A stretch of DNA of 22,877 bases from Anaerolineaceae bacterium (GCA_014860845.1 JACZIY010000315.1:1-22877); one strand, 5' to 3'. Shown: positions 8,053 through 15,233, counted from the first letter of the stretch. Translations and numbers: made by a program. The notes: generated by a model not told the origin, from the sequence alone.

Positions 8053-9144
8053 TTATGGTGCGAGTGTGGCAAAATCGCAATGGATCGGTTCCAATGCATC
8101 ATTGATGATGTCGGGGTGTTCGACACCCTGCAGCATCTTCTTGACCTGTTCGTAGGTAGCTACATCAAGAGCGGTCCCACCGATGGCAACAAAACCTTTG
8201 TAGGGATCTTCGCAACTGGTGACGGTTGGGATCATGGAAGGATCCATATCACCAGCGAAAACACCATAATCAGCTAAGTTAACACCAGGCATCGCTTTGA
8301 TAGCGTTAGAAATACCCTGTGCATGGGCTGTGGATTGGCCAATGAACACTTTTACATTAGGATTAGCCGTTAAGACATTCTCGGCGGCATTCTGACCAAC
8401 AGGAAGGCTATCACCAGAAACATCCAAATGTGCAACAAGTTTGACCTTAGGGCAGGTGTCAGTGATGGTGGAATAACCATCATCGCGTAATTTCATGCCA
8501 ACGGAGGAACTCGCACCACCAACAATGGCAGTTTCAACACTACCGTCAGCAGCATCTGGGTACCTGGCTTCAATGAAATCGCAAGCCATCTTCGCAACTT
8601 TGACACCGTCTTCATATTGGCTGGTGTGCATAATGGAATCAAAGGGAGCAAGTTTTTGAGGAGGTACACCCATCACCATGATACCAGCGGCTTTGGCTTC
8701 TTCAACAGCAGGTAACAGCTGATCGACTTCGCCGGCTGCCATAAGGTACATGAAATCAACACCCATGGAGATACAATTCTCAATCTGGTCAAACTGTGCG
8801 TTCAAACCACCTTCGTCAGCGCCGTAGACGTTCACTGTCACGCCATCAGCTGCAAATTGTTCTGTAACGGAAGTGGCAACCCCGTTCAAGAAAGGATTGG
8901 CAAGTGAGGGTATGATGTAACAGACCACTTTGCCGTTGATATCGAAAGGCGATCCTGGTTTTGCAGGCACCATAGAAACATTGGTGTCTTCAGCTGGTTC
9001 GTCAACAGCCGGTTCCTCTGCAACTGGTTCCTGTACGGCTGGTTGTTCAGCAGCAGGCGCTTCAGTTGCTTTAGCAGCGCAGGCTGTCAATAGGATACTA
9101 GCGATCATGATAATCACCAGGATCATTGAAAGATTCTTTTTCAT
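8053..9144 (-). CDS. Ribose-type ABC importer, substrate-binding lipoprotein
   Basis: A 363-residue periplasmic-binding-protein-4 (RbsB-like) lipoprotein. The signal peptide ends in the lipobox LLTAC with Cys22 as the lipidated residue. A low-complexity Ala/Pro/Glu linker of about 40 residues follows, then the two-lobed sugar-binding domain (from DINGKVVCYI). The start is taken at the ATG 9144: AAGGAG at 9157-9152 is seven bases upstream of it but only one base from the in-frame ATG at 9150. It is the first gene of the importer operon, divergent from a LysR gene, with a palindromic operator candidate upstream. The ligand is unknown; a sugar, polyol or sugar ester would fit the downstream esterases. 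Confidence 0.93.
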   Translation of the reverse strand: MKKNLSMILVIIMIASILLTACAAKATEAPAAEQPAVQEPVAEEPAVDEPAEDTNVSMVPAKPGSPFDINGKVVCYIIPSLANPFLNGVATSVTEQFAADGVTVNVYGADEGGLNAQFDQIENCISMGVDFMYLMAAGEVDQLLPAVEEAKAAGIMVMGVPPQKLAPFDSIMHTSQYEDGVKVAKMACDFIEARYPDAADGSVETAIVGGASSSVGMKLRDDGYSTITDTCPKVKLVAHLDVSGDSLPVGQNAAENVLTANPNVKVFIGQSTAHAQGISNAIKAMPGVNLADYGVFAGDMDPSMIPTVTSCEDPYKGFVAIGGTALDVATYEQVKKMLQGVEHPDIINDALEPIHCDFATLAP

Positions 9145-9180
9145 TCTCATTCTCCTTGTTTGGATAATTTGCCATTGGTT

Positions 9181-9214
9181 TTTATAAAACCAAGGTACTT
9201 GGTTTTGCTGTCAA
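9181..9214 (-). promoter_or_regulatory. Promoter region with 21-bp palindromic operator, importer operon
   Basis: On the minus strand a perfect -35 TTGACA (9214-9209) is followed by a palindrome with 9-bp arms, AAAACCAAG and CTTGGTTTT, around a 3-base centre (9186-9206). A TATAAA (9186-9181) follows. The spacing between the two boxes is 22 bases, longer than the usual 17, so either a different -10 is used or activation distorts the DNA, as with MerR-type regulators. The palindrome lies where a repressor or spacer-binding activator would act. Confidence 0.5.
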
Positions 9215-9340
9215 GCACAATAACTATGATTTCTGTTTTCCCTCCCTTCTTTGATTTCCCAAATTGTTCCAAAGACTTTTATCATATTGTTATAGTACAA
9301 TTTATTAAACGAAACATCAATTCATTCTGTGAAACAAATT

Positions 9341-9355
9341 ATTCCATAATGGAAT
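9341..9355 (+). promoter_or_regulatory. Palindromic LysR-type binding site candidate
   Basis: A perfect 15-bp palindrome ATTCCAT-A-ATGGAAT, 18 bases before the LysR start. It contains the T-N11-A arrangement (T9342, A9354) typical of LysR boxes and is a likely autoregulatory site. Direct evidence of binding is absent. Confidence 0.45.
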
Positions 9356-9373
9356 AGATCCAAGGATAATACG

Positions 9374-10261
9374 ATGGATATCCGTCAAATCCAATATTTT
9401 CTTTCAATTGTTGATACTGGCAGCTTTTCAGCGGCTGCCGATGAACATTACATATCCCAATCTTCTCTCTCTAAAATAATCATTGCATTGGAAAAGGAAT
9501 TAAATGTTTCTCTCTTTGATCGTAGTAAACGTAAGGTTTTCCTGACAGAGGCAGGACAGGCATTTTTAGAACCTGCACGGAAACTTAATGTAGATTATAA
9601 AGCTCTTTTAGTACAATTGGACAGCTTTAAATCGGAAACTGACAATTTCTCAATTGCCACCATTCCTGTACTGACCCAATATGGAATCACTAATTCAATC
9701 GCCCAATTCCGTGTTGAAAACCCAGGTATTCACTTCGACATGGAGGAAATACATGGTTTGAATGTACTACCAGGCCTGGATGAGCATCGTTTCGATCTCG
9801 CGATTGCTCGTCAAAATTACATTGATCCGGATAAATATACCAATTTTGAAATCAGTAAAGACAAACTGCTTGTAGTGGTTTCCAAAAAAAACCGTCACGC
9901 AACAAGACATTCAATCTCCATTAAAGATTTATCGAAAGACAATTTCATAGTTTTCGATAAAGTTACAGATTTACACAGATTGATCATGGATGTATGCAAT
10001 GATGCAGGATTTGAACCGACAATTTTTTACTCAAGCCAAAAAAAGGTAAGTGTATTCGCACTGGTCGGGACCAATATTGGGCTGGCATTGATGCCTTCCA
10101 AGATCTACGAATATTATAAAGATCCTGATGTGGTTGCCATCCCGCTTGATGAGGAAATCGAATGCAATATTGTTCTAATCCATTTGAAAAATAAAAAACT
10201 TCCCAAATCAGCAGAATCCTTTATTGAGTATTTAGTGAAAGCAAACCTGGATAATGCATAG
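9374..10261 (+). CDS. LysR-family transcriptional regulator
   Basis: A 295-residue regulator with an N-terminal winged HTH (residues 1-60: QIQYFLSIVDTGSFSAAAD, SQSSLSKIIIALEKEL, VFLTEAGQ) and a type-2 periplasmic-binding-like effector domain (about 90-290). AAGGA precedes the ATG by eight bases. It is divergent from the ribose-type importer operon with a 229-base shared control region, the usual arrangement for a LysR protein controlling its neighbour in response to an inducer. A perfect T-N11-A palindrome lies just upstream of its start. The effector is unknown. Confidence 0.93.
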   Translation: MDIRQIQYFLSIVDTGSFSAAADEHYISQSSLSKIIIALEKELNVSLFDRSKRKVFLTEAGQAFLEPARKLNVDYKALLVQLDSFKSETDNFSIATIPVLTQYGITNSIAQFRVENPGIHFDMEEIHGLNVLPGLDEHRFDLAIARQNYIDPDKYTNFEISKDKLLVVVSKKNRHATRHSISIKDLSKDNFIVFDKVTDLHRLIMDVCNDAGFEPTIFYSSQKKVSVFALVGTNIGLALMPSKIYEYYKDPDVVAIPLDEEIECNIVLIHLKNKKLPKSAESFIEYLVKANLDNA

Positions 10262-10344
10262 AAATATCTCTGTAAAACAAATTCACAATGATATTCGTTG
10301 AATAATTTCTCAAAAATTGTGCAAACAATTTGGATATTTCGTTA

Positions 10345-10373
10345 TTGACTTACGCTAGCATAAGTGATATTAT
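10345..10373 (+). promoter_or_regulatory. Sigma70-type promoter of the HTH-CBS gene
   Basis: TTGACT (10345-10350) and TATTAT (10368-10373) are separated by exactly 17 bases. Transcription would start near 10380, about 28 bases before the ATG. One copy of the palindromic operator lies inside the spacer and the other in the leader. Confidence 0.7.
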
Positions 10374-10398
10374 CTGTAAATAATTTACGCTAGCGCAA
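10349..10398 (+). promoter_or_regulatory. Two-copy palindromic operator around GCTAGC
   Basis: Copy 1 is CTTACGCTAGCATAAG (10349-10364), an almost perfect palindrome. Copy 2 is TTACGCTAGCGCAA (10385-10398). Both share TTACGCTAGC, and their GCTAGC cores start 35 bp apart (10354 and 10389). Copy 1 overlaps the -35 end and spacer; copy 2 covers the start of the transcript up to the ribosome-binding site. This layout fits cooperative repression, plausibly by the HTH-CBS protein encoded next, but the binder is inferred. Confidence 0.6.
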
Positions 10399-10407
10399 GG
10401 AGGACTA

Positions 10408-11283
10408 ATGGAATCGAAAGAGTGGCTTACCACTCAGGAAGCAGCAGACCTACTTGACGTTACTACTGCCCGTATTCGGCAAATGATAGCCGAAAAGCAA
10501 ATCAACGCACAGAAAATGGGTGGCAAGTATCGTGGACAATGGCAAATTAATACAAACGACCTAAAAAAACTTGTTCATAAAAAAGGAGTAACGAATACCA
10601 TGCGTGTCAAAAATTTGATGACCCCCAGCCCAATTACGGCACATATTGAAACAAATTATAACGAAGCTTTGCGCTTGATGAAGAAAAATGCTATCAATCA
10701 TTTACCGATTGTTGATAATAAGGGCAAACCTATTGGGATTGTTACCACAGGCGGCATGTTACGCGCAACACCGTCTCCTGTCACAACGCTTAATGTTTTT
10801 GAGATCGCCTCAATGCTTGATAACGTCACAATGGGAAGCATCATGGTTAGCCCTGTTTTCGCAGTTGACGAAAATTGCAGTATCTCCACTGCCGCCAATT
10901 TTATGCTAATCAATAAAATCGATTCTCTGCTGATTGTGCAAGAAGATGCCCTGGTTGGCATCATTACCGCAGCTGATATTTTCAGAGCCTTCGTTGACAT
11001 AACCGGTGGAAGCCAGGCAGGCACTCGCATTGAGGCAAAACTCCCCAACGAAAAAGGCCATCTTGCCCCATTTATCCAGGCCTTATCAAATGCTGGCAGT
11101 TTTATCGTTTCACTTTCTATATCCAACGAATATCCTGATTACGGTTATATTGACGTGAAGGAACGTGGTGGAGATGAAGCCGAGATCCGCAAGGAACTTG
11201 ATAAATTGGGATGGGTTGAAATTGTGAATTTCCGCAAAAGCGACAGTTATCAACTTCTATCATTTGGAAAAGAGAGCAAATAA
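10408..11283 (+). CDS. HTH-CBS-CBS-ACT-like putative regulator
   Basis: A 291-residue protein. Residues 5-60 form an excisionase/MerR-like HTH (LTTQEAADLLDVTTARIRQM, then QWQINTNDLKKLV). Residues about 66-125 and 140-198 are two CBS domains (VKNLMTPSP...HLPIVDNKGKPIGIVT; VSPVFAVDENCSI...LVGIITAADIFRAF). About 205-285 resembles an ACT domain, as in AcuB-like proteins. CBS pairs bind adenine nucleotides and ACT domains small ligands, so this may be an energy- or metabolite-sensing DNA-binding protein. AAGGAGG precedes the ATG. An internal in-frame ATG at 10600, preceded by AAAAGGAG, could start a CBS-only form. It is probably co-transcribed with the methyltransferase 21 bases downstream. Confidence 0.82.
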   Translation: MESKEWLTTQEAADLLDVTTARIRQMIAEKQINAQKMGGKYRGQWQINTNDLKKLVHKKGVTNTMRVKNLMTPSPITAHIETNYNEALRLMKKNAINHLPIVDNKGKPIGIVTTGGMLRATPSPVTTLNVFEIASMLDNVTMGSIMVSPVFAVDENCSISTAANFMLINKIDSLLIVQEDALVGIITAADIFRAFVDITGGSQAGTRIEAKLPNEKGHLAPFIQALSNAGSFIVSLSISNEYPDYGYIDVKERGGDEAEIRKELDKLGWVEIVNFRKSDSYQLLSFGKESK

Positions 11284-11304
11284 CCACCAAATCAGGATGA
11301 TCAG

Positions 11305-11856
11305 ATGGTTGATTTTTCTGGATACTTCAAATCATATCTTGATTATTTACCGATCTTGCTAATTGTCATTTCGCTTTATTGGACACGCATTGTCGGGGGA
11401 CCTTGGGTTCCGTCTTCTATGCAGGTCGTTTATCGCATGTTGGACATGGCTGGAGTCAAACCGAATGATACAGTGTATGACCTTGGCTGCGGAGATGGCA
11501 GGGTACTGGTCGCTGCCGCCAAACGTTATCATGCCAGGGCGGTTGGGATTGAGATCGATCCAATACGTTATCTCTGGTGCCAGATACTAATTTCTCTTCT
11601 GGGGTTACGAAAACAAGTTCAAATCATTTTTGGAAATCTTTTTAACGCGGATTTAAGCGAAGCGGACGTCGTTGTATGCTATCTTATGCCTGATGCTCTC
11701 TCAAAACTTGAAACGAAGCTTAAAACAGAGCTGGAACCTGGTAAACGGATTGTCTCCAACAAATTTTCATTTCCAACGCTTGAAATGGTAAGAAAGGATG
11801 GCAATGCTATTCTTTACACAACCACCCCTAATCAATCGGAAATCAATTCACTATAA
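11305..11856 (+). CDS. Membrane-anchored class I SAM-dependent methyltransferase-like protein
   Basis: A 183-residue protein with one N-terminal hydrophobic helix (about residues 12-26, YLPILLIVISLYW). A class I methyltransferase core follows: motif I VYDLGCGDGRVL near residue 58, an acidic end of strand 2 (VGIEIDP) and EADVVVCYLMPDAL as the motif-IV-like strand. The fold and SAM pocket are clear. The substrate is not; relatives are often annotated only as methyltransferase-domain proteins. It sits 21 bases after the HTH-CBS gene and ends before a strong terminator, so the two probably form one operon. Confidence 0.82.
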   Translation: MVDFSGYFKSYLDYLPILLIVISLYWTRIVGGPWVPSSMQVVYRMLDMAGVKPNDTVYDLGCGDGRVLVAAAKRYHARAVGIEIDPIRYLWCQILISLLGLRKQVQIIFGNLFNADLSEADVVVCYLMPDALSKLETKLKTELEPGKRIVSNKFSFPTLEMVRKDGNAILYTTTPNQSEINSL

Positions 11857-11882
11857 AGTCACTTTAAATCTGTCTATCATTT

Positions 11883-11916
11883 AAAAACCGCCAAAATTAC
11901 AGTTGAGCGGTTTTTT
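11883..11916. terminator. Bidirectional intrinsic terminator between convergent operons
   Basis: AAAAACCGC (11883-11891) pairs perfectly with GCGGTTTTT (11907-11915) around a 15-base loop, with a T-run at the plus-strand 3' side. Because the 5' side is A-rich it also reads as a terminator on the minus strand. It closes the methyltransferase operon from the left and the aromatic-pathway operon from the right. Confidence 0.85.
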
Positions 11917-11942
11917 GATAGCATTATCCGTGATTTTGAAAC

Positions 11943-12557
11943 TTAAAGGAGTTCTCCAGGTTTTTCTGAACCTGCCAACCAAGCTTTTCCTTCATTGTAT
12001 AACTTTTCAACTTCAGGACCGTGTAAGCCGGGCAAGCAATCTTTAACTGAAAAGCCATTTTTCGCCTGTAGATAACCCAGGTGACAATACCCTTCCGGGA
12101 AACTGGTAAGCAGATCCGTATCAAAATCAAGAACAATGGATGGATCAACAGGATCGAGTCTGTCCTTTTCATAAATCGGTTGCCGACGAACGATCCCCCA
12201 ACGTCCATCCCGTTTCTCAAAAAAATCATAGAAACGACCATAACAAACAACATCGATCAAAACACCCTCGAGTGGTGCGCGTTGATTGATGGTCATTTTG
12301 ACTTGAGAAATGGCACGGTTGCCAGAAATATCACAGGTCCAGCCACAAAGTTGATGCAGGATACTACCACTTTTTTTGAAGAGTACACGGCTGGCTTCGA
12401 TAAAATCTTTGGCAGGTCCCTGGAACCAGGTCGCTGTCATCCAGCCATCATCATGCCAGACTGTCGCAAAGCGCTCCCACTCGCCTGCATCACGATATAG
12501 AACCCAATTCTCTACCACTTCACGGATAGCAAGTTTATCTTCAATCAGATCGTTCAT
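11943..12557 (-). CDS. SnoaL-like / NTF2-fold protein
   Basis: A 204-residue protein with a SnoaL-like NTF2-fold domain in residues about 5-140 (DKLAIREVVENWVLYRDAGEWERFATVWHDD, then GRFYDFFEKRDGRWGIVRR). The fold includes aromatic-ring dioxygenase beta subunits, ketosteroid isomerase-like enzymes and polyketide cyclases. No Rieske alpha subunit is nearby, so a dioxygenase role is not supported. It is the last gene of the meta-cleavage-type operon, seven bases after the isomerase-like gene, and may act on a pathway intermediate. The ribosome-binding site is weak, suggesting translational coupling. The function is unassigned. Confidence 0.72.
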   Translation of the reverse strand: MNDLIEDKLAIREVVENWVLYRDAGEWERFATVWHDDGWMTATWFQGPAKDFIEASRVLFKKSGSILHQLCGWTCDISGNRAISQVKMTINQRAPLEGVLIDVVCYGRFYDFFEKRDGRWGIVRRQPIYEKDRLDPVDPSIVLDFDTDLLTSFPEGYCHLGYLQAKNGFSVKDCLPGLHGPEVEKLYNEGKAWLAGSEKPGELL

Positions 12558-12564
12558 ATTTTAT

Positions 12565-12933
12565 CTACAAATCTGGGATGTTGTGATGTGTCAATGCGAT
12601 CCCTTCGCGCATTTCTTTGATATCCACCGAGAGGGATAAAAAGTAGTTCTCAAAACGATGCCCGAAAGTGTTTTCCAGTACCTTCATCACCTGTTGAGAC
12701 AAAACCTTTTGTACCTCAATCGGTCGTCCCTCGCGAATCAATAAATTAACATGTACAAAGGCATATTCCGGATTGCCATCTGCAATGCGATAATCGCTGT
12801 GACGAACTGCACGGCTCTTGAGCGCTTTCAAGTTGATGGCTCCAGTAGCTGCTAATTCAGAAAGAAGACGTGCAAGAACATCCTGTACATCAAAATCAAG
12901 GTTATTGGTATATTCGAGTGTAAGATGAGGCAT
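12565..12933 (-). CDS. 5-carboxymethyl-2-hydroxymuconate isomerase-like tautomerase
   Basis: A 122-residue protein of the CHMI (HpaF) family in the tautomerase superfamily, which isomerises unsaturated oxo-acids after meta ring cleavage. The N-terminus MPHLTLEYTNN leaves Pro1 as the catalytic base once Met is removed. The ATG at 12933 is preferred over an upstream in-frame start (12993) because it places Pro at position 2 and has GGAG five bases upstream. Its start is only two bases after the stop of the extradiol-type dioxygenase gene, so the two are coupled. Gene pairing with a homoprotocatechuate-dioxygenase-like enzyme mirrors hpaD-hpaF. The true substrate may differ. Confidence 0.85.
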   Translation of the reverse strand: MPHLTLEYTNNLDFDVQDVLARLLSELAATGAINLKALKSRAVRHSDYRIADGNPEYAFVHVNLLIREGRPIEVQKVLSQQVMKVLENTFGHRFENYFLSLSVDIKEMREGIALTHHNIPDL

Positions 12934-12935
12934 GT

Positions 12936-13901
12936 TTACTCCACTGGTGGTGATCCATATGTATGGAAGGATGGAATGGTCGGTAAACCCCATGCCTGTC
13001 CTTTTTTGCGTTCTGCCTCACTCCAGATGATTGGCTTCCAATCAGGGGCGAGCATCAGACGCGCTCCGGCGTTGGCGATCTCAAAACGAATCCCACCTGG
13101 TTCAAAAACGTACAAAAAGAAGGTTTGCTGGATGGCGTGTTTGTGCGGACCTGTCTCAATGGGAACACCATGTTCCAGACAAATATCCGCAGCACGCAAA
13201 ATAGCCTCGCGATTATCCACTGCGTAAGTGATATGATGCAGGCGTCCTTTTGCTCCAACCCAGTCTTCCACAATTGCCACATCATAAGTCTTGTTGTTAC
13301 AGGTTACCCAGGCTGCTTTTTCTGATCCATCATCGAAAATTACCTGTTCGGTTAACCGCATACCCAGTACTTCTTCATGAAAAACCCGAGATGCCCGTAC
13401 ATCCGAAGCAAGGATGTTGATATGGTCTAACCTCCTCAAACCGATACCACGGTCTGGAAATCGGGAAGCTTGATTCTTCAATGCAGGCTTTAACTCCGCT
13501 GAAGGCTGATACCATTCGGTATCATAATAAATTTCCATATTATGTCCATCGGGATTTGTGAAACAATAAGCAGGGCCATGCCCCACATTATCATCTTTCC
13601 ACCCTTTTCCCAAACCGGATTTCTCCACAGCAGCCACTCTTCGCTGTAACGCCTGTGGGCTCATTACACGAAACGCATAATGTCCCAAGGCAGGCTTGGA
13701 GGAAGCTGTGAGTTGAAGAGAATGATGTTCGTAATCATCCCAACCACGCAAATAAACAGAATCCCCCACTCGTTCAGTTTCGTACATGCCCATCACATGT
13801 ATGAAGAAGTCTCTACTTTCCTCAAGTTTAGGCGTCAACAACTCAATATGAGCCAGATGAGCTAAATCTAAAATCGGTTCAGGGTTCAATTTTCCTCCCA
13901 T
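12936..13901 (-). CDS. Extradiol-type ring-cleavage dioxygenase (VOC family, homoprotocatechuate 2,3-dioxygenase-like)
   Basis: A 321-residue, two-VOC-domain protein resembling catechol and homoprotocatechuate 2,3-dioxygenases, which open catecholic rings next to the diol using Fe(II) or Mn(II) and O2. The second domain keeps the metal triad His160 (RLDHINI), His223 (RLHHITY) and Glu274 (IRFEIAN), at spacings like those of characterised enzymes. Trp198 (AAW) and Tyr264 (FFLYVF) also fit. The second-sphere acid-base histidine expected at position 206 appears to be Tyr. The start is uncertain: ATG 13901, or TTG 13889 just after GGGAGG; both overlap the upstream aldolase gene. The longer reading from 14057 only overlaps that gene further. 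Confidence 0.82.
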   Translation of the reverse strand: MGGKLNPEPILDLAHLAHIELLTPKLEESRDFFIHVMGMYETERVGDSVYLRGWDDYEHHSLQLTASSKPALGHYAFRVMSPQALQRRVAAVEKSGLGKGWKDDNVGHGPAYCFTNPDGHNMEIYYDTEWYQPSAELKPALKNQASRFPDRGIGLRRLDHINILASDVRASRVFHEEVLGMRLTEQVIFDDGSEKAAWVTCNNKTYDVAIVEDWVGAKGRLHHITYAVDNREAILRAADICLEHGVPIETGPHKHAIQQTFFLYVFEPGGIRFEIANAGARLMLAPDWKPIIWSEAERKKGQAWGLPTIPSFHTYGSPPVE

Positions 13902-14523
13902 TCTTTTCAACAAAGTCACGTAGTCCGTGCAGATCATAGGATATTTCACCAGCCTCCAATTTCTCACGCAAGCGCGTTTCTTTTTCAAAACGCACTTCTG
14001 AAGCCTGCAAAACTTCTCCAACCCGCTCTTGCTTAATACAAACTCCCCCATCGGCATCTAAAACAATAATATCTGATGGGGCAATCTGTGTGCCGCCAAC
14101 AGATACAATTCTATTAAGTTCGCCAATCTTATTCTTGCTTGCGCCTTTTACCCGAATGAAACGAGTCCAAATAGGAAGACCAAGGTTCTGCAACTCTTCC
14201 ACATCCCTGACTGCTGCATCCACTAAAATTCCTGCAGCTTTTTTAACCTTGGCCTGAGTTACCAACAATTCGCCAATTAACGCCACAGGCGCTGGTTCTG
14301 GCATGGTCAATACCAGCACCTCTCCAGGTATAATCTGCTCGATGGCTGCGTGCACCATCAGGTTATCATCCTGTGCGCATCGCACCGTTCGTGCAGGGCC
14401 GGCAATGCGACTGCCCTGAATTAGCTGAATGAATGGGATATCAATCAGTCCAATCCGCCCTGAAGCTTCATAAACAGTTGCGACACCAAGTTCACTGAGT
14501 CGTTTGAGTTCGTCTACTGTCAT
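13879..14523 (-). CDS. RraA/HMG-aldolase family protein, probable 4-carboxy-4-hydroxy-2-oxoadipate aldolase
   Basis: A 214-residue member of the RraA-like (old name dimethylmenaquinone methyltransferase) family. It carries the aldolase signature G-E-x20-R-D: Gly84-Glu85 (IGELLV), then Arg106-Asp107 (DAAVRDVEEL), the metal- and substrate-binding residues of class II pyruvate aldolases. Such enzymes split 4-carboxy-4-hydroxy-2-oxoadipate or 4-hydroxy-4-methyl-2-oxoglutarate to pyruvate plus oxaloacetate or pyruvate. Its ATG overlaps the stop of the GalB-like gene by four bases (ATGA), as expected for the next pathway step. A pure RraA (RNase E regulator) role is unlikely in this context. Confidence 0.86.
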   Translation of the reverse strand: MTVDELKRLSELGVATVYEASGRIGLIDIPFIQLIQGSRIAGPARTVRCAQDDNLMVHAAIEQIIPGEVLVLTMPEPAPVALIGELLVTQAKVKKAAGILVDAAVRDVEELQNLGLPIWTRFIRVKGASKNKIGELNRIVSVGGTQIAPSDIIVLDADGGVCIKQERVGEVLQASEVRFEKETRLREKLEAGEISYDLHGLRDFVEKNGRKIEP

Positions 14524-15233
14524 AAGCTCTTAACCACCCAGGGTAAGGAACGCTGCATCGCCTCGGCAAATTTCACTTCCTGGTTTCCGGATATGCGCCG
14601 TGCATGATTGCCCCGCCGTGAACCAAGATCAGTGTAATAGGTTTGCAGATAACTTTGCGCCTTCATGCAGTTCATTGCTTTCTTTTTTTGTTCCATCACA
14701 GGTGTGATATCCACAAATGTGTTCGGATGAAATTCACATAACTCTGGCTGATGTGGTTCGAAAAAATACAGATCCGGTGGATTAATGCGATTAAAAGCAC
14801 TTGCCACACCCGCACCGGATGATAACAAGCGCGCTTTCTGCACAGCCTGACAGGCAACAGGATGATCGGGATTGAATGGGTCAACAGGTGTATGTGTCAG
14901 GATGATATCCGGTTGAATTTCACGGATAATTTGAACGATTTGCTCCAGGGCTGGGTCGTTAATGTTGAGGGGGTAGTCACCAAAATCCAGGGCTCGAAAG
15001 TCAGCCCCTAAGATCCGGGCAGCTGCACTGGCCTCTTCGTGTCGAATTCGCTTAACGTTTTCGACAGTCTGGTTCGGCTCTTTCCACAATTCACCTGATT
15101 CTCCGCGCTCTCCGTAAGAAAGGACTACAACAGTTGCGGTACCTCCCTGAGTTGTAATTGTCGCGATCGTCCCACCAGCCCGCCACACAAAATCTGCGGA
15201 GTGTGCTCCAATAACAAGTAATTTTCTGGTCAT
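14520..15233 (-). CDS. galB: GalB-like 4-oxalomesaconate hydratase (PIG-L/LmbE fold)
   Basis: A 237-residue PIG-L-superfamily protein. It does not carry the deacetylase signature AHPDD; it reads AHSAD, keeping metal ligands His11 and Asp14 but with Ala13 where the deacetylase catalytic Asp sits. His124 (NPDHPVA) is the likely third ligand. The motifs DFVWRAGG, SYGERGES and FFEPHQPE match what I recall of GalB, the zinc-dependent hydratase turning 4-oxalomesaconate into 4-carboxy-4-hydroxy-2-oxoadipate in gallate and protocatechuate meta-cleavage. The adjoining aldolase would take the next step. GGAGGG lies six bases before the ATG. A divergent N-acetylsugar deacetylase is the alternative. Confidence 0.75.
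   Translation of the reverse strand: MTRKLLVIGAHSADFVWRAGGTIATITTQGGTATVVVLSYGERGESGELWKEPNQTVENVKRIRHEEASAAARILGADFRALDFGDYPLNINDPALEQIVQIIREIQPDIILTHTPVDPFNPDHPVACQAVQKARLLSSGAGVASAFNRINPPDLYFFEPHQPELCEFHPNTFVDITPVMEQKKKAMNCMKAQSYLQTYYTDLGSRRGNHARRISGNQEVKFAEAMQRSLPWVVKSL

Noticed and set aside
10314..10331. Terminator after the LysR gene (AAATTGT-GCAA-ACAATTT)
   Set aside because: The stem is only 7 bp and AT-rich, and no T-run follows; it may be chance or a regulatory dyad.
11943..12557. Beta subunit of a Rieske ring-hydroxylating dioxygenase
   Set aside because: No Rieske alpha-subunit gene is in the window, and the NTF2 fold alone does not identify the function.
12936..14057. Extended 373-residue reading of the extradiol-type gene from 14057
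   Set aside because: The extra N-terminal part overlaps the aldolase gene, is rich in Lys, Arg and Cys, and shows no VOC homology; a start at 13901 or 13889 fits the family.
14520..15233. N-acetylglucosamine-type PIG-L deacetylase
   Set aside because: The catalytic Asp of AHPDD is absent, and GalB-like motifs and an aldolase neighbour fit better.
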